In this document: positions 1 through 4,658 of the stretch, piece after piece | How positions within the stretch are numbered: the first letter of the stretch is position 1 | Layout: the number at the start of each line of letters is the position of its first letter | Made by a program: the position numbers and the translations under genes | Source of the DNA: Woeseia sp. | Lineage (GTDB): Bacteria > Pseudomonadota > Gammaproteobacteria > Steroidobacterales > Woeseiaceae | Reading direction: 5' to 3' | Assembly: GCA_003229095.1 (NCBI GenBank) | Contig: QIHS01000027.1 | Location: 1-5,129, forward strand | Length of the DNA: 5,129 nucleotides | Notes under the pieces: model-generated | What the model saw: only the letters and a program-made list of their open reading frames with translations | Database searches by the model: none | Told to the model about the DNA's origin: nothing

Positions 1-242
1 ACCAGACCGTTGTCGAAGTGGCAGGACATACCGATAGCACTGGCACAGACAGGTACAATCATCTGCTGGCAGAACGGCGTGCGGGTTCCGTCGCGCAGTA
101 CCTGCAGGCACAAAGTATCAATTCGCAACGCCTGATCACGATTGGCGTTGGCGAGGGCATGCCGATTGCTGACAACAGCAGTAACTCGGGCAGGCAGGCA
201 AACCGTCGTGTCGAAATTACGATGGTGCCGGTGACTTCCTGA
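1..242 (+). CDS. OmpA-family outer-membrane/peptidoglycan-binding protein, C-terminal part (5' truncated)
   Basis: The reading frame enters from the left edge (first full codon at base 3) and gives 79 residues before TGA at 240-242. It is the second half of an OmpA-like (OmpA_C / Pal / MotB type) domain, which anchors the outer membrane or a lipoprotein to the meso-diaminopimelate of peptidoglycan in the periplasm. Seen directly: AGHTDSTGT near the start, then YN..LAERRA, and NRRVEI close to the stop. The Asp of HTD (in-window residue 11) and the second Arg of ERRA (residue 26) are 15 apart, as are the two peptidoglycan-binding residues in Acinetobacter OmpA. The N-terminal part is outside the window, so I cannot tell whether this is an OmpA porin, a Pal-type lipoprotein or a YfiB/YiaD-like protein. 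An internal GTG at 18 is not a credible start because the domain is already under way there. The gene converges on rpoH. Confidence 0.9.
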   Translation, partial: QTVVEVAGHTDSTGTDRYNHLLAERRAGSVAQYLQAQSINSQRLITIGVGEGMPIADNSSNSGRQANRRVEITMVPVTS

Positions 243-267
243 TCGGTTGTTACGAAGAACATCTGCC

Positions 268-304
268 AAAAAAAACCCCGCGGAAATGCGGGGTTTTCTT
301 TTTT
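268..304. terminator. Bidirectional intrinsic terminator between the OmpA-family gene and rpoH
   Basis: A 6-bp GC stem pairs CCCCGC (276-281) with GCGGGG (288-293) around a 6-nt loop. Eight A's (268-275) precede it and TTTTCTTTTTT (294-304) follows. The A and T tracts can extend the stem, and they supply a U-run on either strand. It lies 33 nt after the OmpA-family stop at its stem, and 24 nt after the rpoH stop on the other strand, so it can end both convergent transcripts. Confidence 0.88.
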
Positions 305-317
305 AGTGGTCAGGCGA

Positions 318-1157
318 TCAAACTTCCATCGCCACCCGGAGTTTCTTGATGGCGCTGACTTCGATCTGGCGAATCCGTTCTGCCGAAACGCCATACTGCG
401 TTCATGCAGCGTGCGTTTGTTGTCTGTGAGCCACCGCGATTGCAGAATATCCTTGCTGCGCGCATCGAGTAAGCGCATCGCGTCGGTCATCCGTGATGTC
501 GCATCGTCATGCCAGTCCTCCTTTTCTACGAGACTTGCCGGGTCTGCATTCGGGCTGCGCAAATAAGCCGCCGGTGAAAACGCCCGGTCATCGTCGCGCG
601 AATCTACCATGGGATCGAAGATCGCTTCCCTGGCCGTCAGGCGACGCTCCATTTCGGTGACTTCCTGGGGCTTTACGCCGAGGTCGGCGGCGACCGCCTG
701 TGGCAAGGCTTTTCTTGGCTCGTCTTAAGTTGAAGAACAATTTGCGTTGCGCCTTGGTGGTCGCAACCTTCACAATTCGCCAGTTGCGCAGCACATATTC
801 ATGGATTTCGGCGCGAATCCAGTGCACGGCGAATGACACCAGCCGCACATCAAATGACGGATCAAAACGTTTGACCGCCTTCATCATGCCGACATTGCCT
901 TCCTGAATCAGATCGGCGAGCGGGAGACCGTAGCCGGTGTAGCCTTTTGCGATATGCACGACAAAGCGCAAGTGGGCCAGCACCAGTTCACGGGCCGCCG
1001 GCAAGTCCTCCTCGTCACGGAAACGATGCGCCAGTGCCTGCTCATCTTCCTTGCTGAGCACGTCGATGGAGCCTACCGCGTGGATATAGGCGTCAAGACT
1101 GCCTAGCGGGCCGTTAAGGACCAGGTCGTGGTCGATTGCTGTCACTGCCGTTGTCAT
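318..1157 (-). pseudogene. rpoH: RNA polymerase heat-shock sigma factor RpoH (sigma-32), frame broken twice in this sequence
   Basis: This is sigma-32, which directs RNA polymerase to heat-shock promoters. It reads in three segments. Codons 1-151 (1157 to 705) cover regions 1.2-2.4, including HLRFVVHIA, DLIQEGN, VRLVSFAVHWI and the RpoH-specific box QRKLFFNLR at 137-145. A second frame (703 to 401) gives 101 residues of region 3 to the start of region 4 (VAADLGVKPQEVTEME, LDARSKDILQSRWL). The original frame resumes at 395 with YGVSAERIRQIE and ends at TGA 318-320. Compared with E. coli RpoH from memory, about 7 residues after AKKSL and about 4 after TLHE are missing, which fits deletions of roughly 20 and 7 nt. 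Restoring them gives about 288 aa, near the usual 284. The ATG at 1157 is chosen because GGAGGA lies 6 nt upstream; the N-terminal extension to 1181 has no support. It follows ftsX on the same strand and has its own CIRCE operator. Identity is certain. Whether the gene is truly broken or mis-sequenced is open. Confidence 0.9.
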
Positions 1158-1163
1158 AATGCG

Positions 1164-1169
1164 TCCTCC
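1164..1169 (-). promoter_or_regulatory. Strong Shine-Dalgarno of rpoH, fixes the start codon
   Basis: On the minus strand GGAGGA sits 6 nt before the ATG at 1157-1155. This is the best ribosome binding site in the window. It decides for the start giving MTTAVTAIDH over the in-frame ATG at 1181, which would put the site inside the coding region. Confidence 0.85.
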
Positions 1170-1185
1170 GTGTCTGGACAATACC

Positions 1186-1212
1186 TTAGCACTCCACGCG
1201 TTAGAGTGCTAA
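1186..1212. promoter_or_regulatory. CIRCE operator (HrcA binding site) in front of rpoH
   Basis: A perfect inverted repeat, TTAGCACTC (1186-1194), a 9-nt spacer (1195-1203), then GAGTGCTAA (1204-1212), matches the CIRCE consensus TTAGCACTC-N9-GAGTGCTAA at all 18 arm positions. CIRCE is bound by the HrcA repressor, which GroEL helps keep active and which loses repression on heat shock; its usual targets are groESL and hrcA-grpE-dnaK. Here it ends 28 nt upstream of the rpoH start and 16 nt upstream of its ribosome binding site. That position fits an operator just downstream of, or overlapping, an rpoH promoter. If transcribed, the same 9-bp repeat would form a stem-loop in the rpoH leader. No chaperone gene is in the window, and ftsX upstream ends before the element, so rpoH is the only sensible target. 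The match is certain; its action on rpoH is inferred. Confidence 0.95.
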
Positions 1213-1225
1213 CAACTGCATTTGG

Positions 1226-1244
1226 TTCCCGGCAATTGCGGGAA
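1226..1244. repeat. Short inverted repeat upstream of the rpoH CIRCE
   Basis: TTCCCG (1226-1231) and CGGGAA (1239-1244) are perfect complements around GCAATTG. The hairpin lies 13 nt from the outer edge of the CIRCE in the 172-nt ftsX-rpoH gap. It has no T-run on either side, so it is not an intrinsic terminator. It could be a leader hairpin, a protein-binding site or chance. No other convincing element, and no clear sigma-70 promoter, was found in this gap. Confidence 0.4.
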
Positions 1245-1313
1245 AGAAACACTGCCATTACAAAGACTTAAGCTACTCGACCTTGGATATTATGTAATAC
1301 CGAATGGTGGCTG

Positions 1314-1331
1314 AGCCTCGCTTTCGAGGCT
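1314..1331 (-). other. Hairpin overlapping the ftsX stop codon, without a U-run
   Basis: On the minus strand AGCCTCG, loop AAAG, CGAGGCT form a perfect 7-bp stem with a tetraloop. The stem begins inside the ftsX TAG stop (1332-1330). The bases after it (CAGCCACC) are not T-rich, so it does not look like a standard intrinsic terminator. It may stabilise the ftsYEX mRNA 3' end or cause partial termination ahead of rpoH. Confidence 0.5.
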
Positions 1332-2286
1332 AACGCGGCTCGATTCGCCGCATATGCCGTGTGGCTGCGATCCAGGAGCCGGCAAGGCCCAGCAAGACCC
1401 CCGTGCCGGCGATAATAGCGCTCTCGCGAATATCCAGCTGAAGCACCCTGAACGGGCTGTTGTAGAGACCTGAAAGCCGGCTGACGGGCTCTTCAAGCGC
1501 GTAAAGACCATAGCCGACCAGTGCAAGGGCAAGCAGCCCGCCACCCAGTCCGTACCACAGGCCGGTGTAGAGAAACGGGCGCCGCACAAAAGAGTTGCTC
1601 GCGCCGATCAGTTTTGTGACTTCGATTTCCTCGTGCCGGTTCTGAATATCGAGCCGAATCGTATTGCCGATGATGACCACTATCGCGACAGCCAGCAGAC
1701 TCGATCCGATCGCGATCGCGCGCTGCATGATATTCAGGATTGCGTGAAACCGTTGCACCCAGGCAGTGTCAACCTGCACAAAATCAGCCTCGGGCAGAGT
1801 GCCGAGTTCTTCGTTCAGCAGACCCATTGAGATTTCGTTGATGGATTCGCCCGGCCTGACGACCAGGGTGTGCGGCAACGGGTTCACCGCCAGATGATCG
1901 AGTGCCGCGCCGAATCCCGACAGTTCGCGAAATTCCTCCAGTGCATCATCTGCGGCAATGAGCGTTACATTTTCAACGTCCGCGCGCTGACTGACGATAT
2001 CAGCAAGCCGTTTTGCCTCCGCAAGCGTCACGTCTGCATTGAGGTACACCGAAAAATCGAACGCGTTATCCCATGATTCGCTCATTGACTGTGCGTTCTT
2101 TATCACCAGGTGCAACGCTGCCGGCAATGCGAGCGTGACGCCGATAACGAGCATCGTCATCAGGGTGGCGAATGGCGCTCGGGCAAGCCTGCCAAGTGCT
2201 GCAAAAGCAGTGTTCACGTGACGCATTGCCCAGGCCGATATCGGACCTGATCTGCGTTCTGCAGCCGGTGTTGTTGCGGCGTTCAA
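1330..2286 (-). CDS. ftsX: Cell-division protein FtsX, membrane subunit of the FtsEX complex
   Basis: FtsX is the inner-membrane partner of the FtsE ATPase. The complex sits at the division septum and, in enterobacteria, activates peptidoglycan amidases through EnvC. The 318-residue protein has the expected topology: a cytoplasmic N-terminus, a first membrane segment at about 38-62, a large periplasmic loop at about 64-188 (FDFSVYL near its start), then membrane segments at about 190-212, 238-265 and 289-311. The stretch at 219-242 (EEIEVTKLIGAS..FVRRPFLYTG) is the recognisable FtsX core of the FtsX/MacB permease domain. The chosen start is a TTG at 2286 that overlaps the ftsE stop by 4 nt (TTGA), with a weak GGA 5 nt upstream. 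An internal ATG at 2226 (residue 21) is the alternative and would leave 60 nt after ftsE. The stop TAG is at 1332-1330. Length and order fit a normal, intact gene. Confidence 0.95.
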   Translation of the reverse strand: MNAATTPAAERRSGPISAWAMRHVNTAFAALGRLARAPFATLMTMLVIGVTLALPAALHLVIKNAQSMSESWDNAFDFSVYLNADVTLAEAKRLADIVSQRADVENVTLIAADDALEEFRELSGFGAALDHLAVNPLPHTLVVRPGESINEISMGLLNEELGTLPEADFVQVDTAWVQRFHAILNIMQRAIAIGSSLLAVAIVVIIGNTIRLDIQNRHEEIEVTKLIGASNSFVRRPFLYTGLWYGLGGGLLALALVGYGLYALEEPVSRLSGLYNSPFRVLQLDIRESAIIAGTGVLLGLAGSWIAATRHMRRIEPR

Positions 2287-3011
2287 AACGGTCCGCGCTC
2301 GCGCGCTTGTTCGGCTTCGAGTCGCTCGACGTATTCGGCAACCGGATCTTCTTCCTGTTCCACCTGCAGCGCGCCGTTGGCCAGTGCAATTCGTCGACAG
2401 CCCAGCTGATCGATCAGGGCGATGTCGTGACTTGCGATCAACAACGTGACACCGACTTCGTTAAAGCGGCGAAAAATACGCATGACCTCAAGAGACAGGT
2501 CCGGGTCCAGGTTGCCGGTGGGCTCGTCGGCAATTAGCAGGTCCGGTCGCGTAACGATGGCGCGGGCAATACCGATTCTCTGTTGCTCACCCGACGAGAG
2601 TGTTTCGGGTGATTGTTTCTCTTTGTCCAGCAGGCTGACCTGATCCAGTGCTGCCCTGACTTTTCGTGCGGCTTCGCGGTGGCCAAGACCGGCGATGACC
2701 AGCGGCAGGGCGACGTTGTCGAAAACCGGCCGGTCGTAAAGCAGTTTGTGATCCTGAAAAACCATGCCGATCTGGCGTCGATACGCGGGAATATGCCGTC
2801 GCTTAACGCGCCGCGTATTCTGACCGTTGACGATGACCTGGCCACTGGTCGGCCGGTCGATCAACGCGATGAGCCTGAGCAAAGTGCTTTTGCCGGCGCC
2901 AGAGTGGCCAGTGACAAAAACCATCTCGCCCTTGTCGACACTCAGCGACAGTCCTTTCAGCGCATCATGTCCGCCCGGATAGCGTTTGCTTACCTCTTCA
3001 ATGCGAATCAA
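2283..3011 (-). CDS. ftsE: Cell-division ATP-binding protein FtsE
   Basis: FtsE is the cytoplasmic ABC-type ATPase that drives FtsX at the septum; the pair signals across the membrane and is not a transporter. The 242 residues show a complete nucleotide-binding domain: GHSGAGKST (Walker A, 35-43), Q-loop MVFQDH (Q86), signature LSSGEQQR (138-145), Walker B LLIADEP with Glu163, and the switch His195 in ASHD. The N-terminus MIRIEEVSKRYPGG aligns with E. coli FtsE (MIRFEHVSKAYLGG), which supports the TTG start at 3011 even though it is a rare codon. GGGAA lies 9 nt upstream. The start overlaps the ftsY stop by 4 nt (TTGA) and the stop overlaps the ftsX start in the same way, implying translational coupling. 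The C-terminal tail after about residue 216 is rich in Glu and Arg and somewhat longer than in E. coli (222 aa). The second Gly of the usual LSGGEQQR is Ser here. Confidence 0.96.
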   Translation of the reverse strand: MIRIEEVSKRYPGGHDALKGLSLSVDKGEMVFVTGHSGAGKSTLLRLIALIDRPTSGQVIVNGQNTRRVKRRHIPAYRRQIGMVFQDHKLLYDRPVFDNVALPLVIAGLGHREAARKVRAALDQVSLLDKEKQSPETLSSGEQQRIGIARAIVTRPDLLIADEPTGNLDPDLSLEVMRIFRRFNEVGVTLLIASHDIALIDQLGCRRIALANGALQVEQEEDPVAEYVERLEAEQARERGPF

Positions 3012-3988
3012 GCCGAACGATTCCCGTGTGATTCTTCGTTTGAAAGCAGCGCATCGACGAATTCATTCGCGTCAAACGCCTGCATGTCTTCTGCCTTTTC
3101 ACCGATGCCGATGAAGCGCACCGGAATCCCCAGTTTATCGGCAATAGCGAGGAGAATACCGCCTTTGGCCGAGCCGTCCAGTTTGGTGACCGTGATACCG
3201 GTCACTCCGATCGTCCGATGAAATTCTTCGGCCTGCACCAATGCGTTTTGTCCCTGGCTGGCATCGAGCACCAGCATGACTTCCTGCGGTGCGCGGGCAT
3301 CCTGGCGTGCGAGTACACGCTTGATCTTTTCGAGCTCAGCCATCAGGCCACTTTGACTCTGCAGTCGGCCCGCCGTATCTGCCAGCAGTACATCGACATT
3401 TCTGGATCGAGCCGCCTCGTAGGCGTCGAATATGACCGCCGCAGGGTCCGCGCCGTGTTGTTGTGCAATAACCGTGACGTCATTTTGCGCGCCCCAGGCT
3501 TGCAACTGCTCAATCGCGGCGGCACGAAAAGTATCGCCGGCAGCAAGCATGACACTGTGACCTTCGTCGAGCAGGCGTCTTGCAAGCTTGCCAATCGTTG
3601 TCGTTTTTCCGGCACCGTTGACGCCGACCATCAGGATGACAAATGGTGATGCCGACGCAGAAATTTCCAGCGGCCTGGCAACCGGTTCGAGAATGCTGAG
3701 CAGAGACTGTTGCAATCCGTTTCGCAATGCCTGAACGTCCGCCAACTCGTTGCGCGCAAGACTTCGCTTTAAGTCGGATAGAATACGTTCTGCGGTATCG
3801 ACACCAACGTCAGCCATGACCAGAGTGGCCTCCAGGTCGTCGAGGACGTCTTCATCGATTTTTCCGCCCGGAGCGAGATTCGCCAGGTCATAAGAAAGCC
3901 AGCTGTCACCACGATTGAGCCGTGCGCGAAGGCGCTTGACGAAACCGGACTTTTGCGTGGCAGCAGAGTCATTCTTTTTGCGAAACAC
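3008..3988 (-). CDS. ftsY: Signal recognition particle receptor FtsY
   Basis: FtsY is the SRP receptor GTPase. It pairs with Ffh-4.5S RNA and delivers nascent membrane proteins to SecYEG at the inner membrane. In 326 residues the order is: a short basic N-terminus (about 1-25, FVKRLRARL), the helical N domain (about 30-100), and the G domain with GVNGAGKT (G1, 122-129), DTFRAAA (152-158), DTAGR (G3, 204-208), TKLDG (G4, 268-272) and GIGEKAED (294-301). The long acidic A domain of E. coli FtsY (about 500 aa in all) is absent, as in many bacteria. The start is a GTG at 3988 with AGGTAG 6 nt upstream; the opening MFRKK with a following basic helix suits a membrane-binding terminus. It is first in the ftsY-ftsE-ftsX operon and divergent from rsmD, with only 52 nt between starts. 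The TGA stop overlaps ftsE. Confidence 0.97.
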   Translation of the reverse strand: MFRKKNDSAATQKSGFVKRLRARLNRGDSWLSYDLANLAPGGKIDEDVLDDLEATLVMADVGVDTAERILSDLKRSLARNELADVQALRNGLQQSLLSILEPVARPLEISASASPFVILMVGVNGAGKTTTIGKLARRLLDEGHSVMLAAGDTFRAAAIEQLQAWGAQNDVTVIAQQHGADPAAVIFDAYEAARSRNVDVLLADTAGRLQSQSGLMAELEKIKRVLARQDARAPQEVMLVLDASQGQNALVQAEEFHRTIGVTGITVTKLDGSAKGGILLAIADKLGIPVRFIGIGEKAEDMQAFDANEFVDALLSNEESHGNRSA

Positions 3989-4017
3989 GAGTTTCTACCT
4001 GATTCTAACTTGGAGTA

Positions 4018-4044
4018 ATGTGGAATATGCTACGAGCGGAATGA
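4018..4044 (+). other. Possible 8-codon leader ORF coupled to rsmD
   Basis: An ATG at 4018 opens MWNMLRAE and stops at TGA 4042-4044, overlapping the ATG of rsmD (4041) as ATGA. GGAG at 4012-4015 is only 2 nt from this ATG but 11 nt from a second in-frame ATG at 4027, which would give MLRAE. The arrangement could couple translation to rsmD, whose own ribosome binding site is poor. An ORF this short can easily arise by chance. Confidence 0.2.
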
Positions 4045-4649
4045 AGTCAGCCATGCAGAGAAAAAAACCGCAAAAACAGAATAAACGAGGCTCGTCCGAT
4101 GGCCGGCTGCGTATTGTAGCGGGAAAATGGCGCAGCCGCTTTGTGCCTGTCGCCGATGTTCCGGGGTTGCGGCCTACCTCTGAACGCATCCGGGAAACCC
4201 TTTTTAACTGGCTGACACCCATGCTCGAGGGTGCGCGATGCCTTGATTTGTTCGCCGGAACCGGCGCATTGGGCCTGGAAGCGCTCTCGCGTGGTGCCGG
4301 TACGGTTGTGTTCGTCGAAAAGTCGGCTCTTGCGGTGAAGACTTTGCGGGAGAGCCATGAGACTTTGAACGCAACCGGCGCAATAATTAACGAAGCAGAT
4401 GCGCTGGACTTTCTGCACAGCGACGAAGCCCAGCCATTCGATATCGTGTTCCTGGACCCGCCGTTCGCCGCCGATCTCGCGCCGGAATTGTGTAGACTGC
4501 TGACTGAGCGTGGCTGGCTCGCTGAGGGTGCGCATATCTACCTGGAACAGGACAGAAAACAGCAAATTCCTGTCCTGCCAGCGAGTTGGAAACTGCTGCG
4601 CGAAAAAACGGCCGGCAATGTCCGGTACTCGCTGGCGAGCACAGAGTAG
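4041..4649 (+). CDS. rsmD: 16S rRNA (guanine(966)-N2)-methyltransferase RsmD
   Basis: RsmD methylates N2 of G966 of 16S rRNA in the small subunit, using S-adenosylmethionine. From the ATG at 4041 the protein has 202 residues (E. coli 198). Visible parts: a Lys-rich N-terminus (1-16); RIVAGKWRSR (24-33); the RsmD signature PGLRPTSERIRETLFNWL (41-58); the SAM-binding motif I LDLFAGTGALGLEALSRGA (68-86) with the acidic FVEKS at 91-95; the catalytic DPPF (139-142); and a C-terminal LREKTAGNVRYSL. The open frame runs back to 3915, but that extension lies inside ftsY on the other strand and is not RsmD-like. ATG 4041 has GAGCGGA directly against it, too close for a good ribosome binding site. ATG 4053, with GAAG 6 nt upstream, is a real alternative. 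It is divergent from ftsY as in E. coli, and coaD follows 9 nt after its TAG stop. Confidence 0.95.
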   Translation: MKSAMQRKKPQKQNKRGSSDGRLRIVAGKWRSRFVPVADVPGLRPTSERIRETLFNWLTPMLEGARCLDLFAGTGALGLEALSRGAGTVVFVEKSALAVKTLRESHETLNATGAIINEADALDFLHSDEAQPFDIVFLDPPFAADLAPELCRLLTERGWLAEGAHIYLEQDRKQQIPVLPASWKLLREKTAGNVRYSLASTE

Positions 4650-4653
4650 GGGG
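4648..4653 (+). promoter_or_regulatory. Ribosome binding site of coaD
   Basis: AGGGGG overlaps the last two bases of the rsmD stop codon and lies 5 nt before the coaD ATG at 4659. It fixes the coaD start and indicates that coaD is translated from the rsmD transcript. Confidence 0.8.
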
Positions 4654-4658
4654 AACTG

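Noticed and set aside
59..706. A 215-residue minus-strand open frame that runs from rpoH through the terminator into the OmpA-family gene.
   Set aside because: Only its first 101 or so residues are RpoH. The rest is antisense read-through after the second frame break, and its TTG start is internal to rpoH.
1158..1181. Eight-residue N-terminal extension of RpoH from an ATG at 1181.
   Set aside because: The strong GGAGGA at 1164-1169 would lie inside the coding region and points to the ATG at 1157.
1195..1228. A sigma-E-like promoter for rpoH on the minus strand: GGAAC followed by TCTAA inside the CIRCE.
   Set aside because: The spacing between the two boxes is about 2 nt longer than in the E. 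coli rpoH P3 promoter as I recall it, and TCTAA arises from the CIRCE arm and spacer themselves.
1207..1235. A sigma-70 -35-like TTGCCG 17 nt before TTAGCA on the minus strand.
   Set aside because: The -10 match is very poor. No combination in the gap gave good matches in both boxes, so no rpoH promoter is claimed.
2613..3221. A 202-residue plus-strand frame antisense to ftsE and ftsY.
   Set aside because: It is the complement of two unmistakable genes and shows no domain of its own.
4002..4007. TAGAAT on the minus strand as a -10 box for ftsY.
   Set aside because: It would place transcription start about 7 nt before the GTG, cutting off the AGGTAG ribosome binding site, and there is no -35 match.
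3915..4040. N-terminal extension of rsmD back to 3915.
   Set aside because: It is antisense to the ftsY start, and the added residues do not resemble RsmD, which begins close to the RIVAGKWRSR motif.
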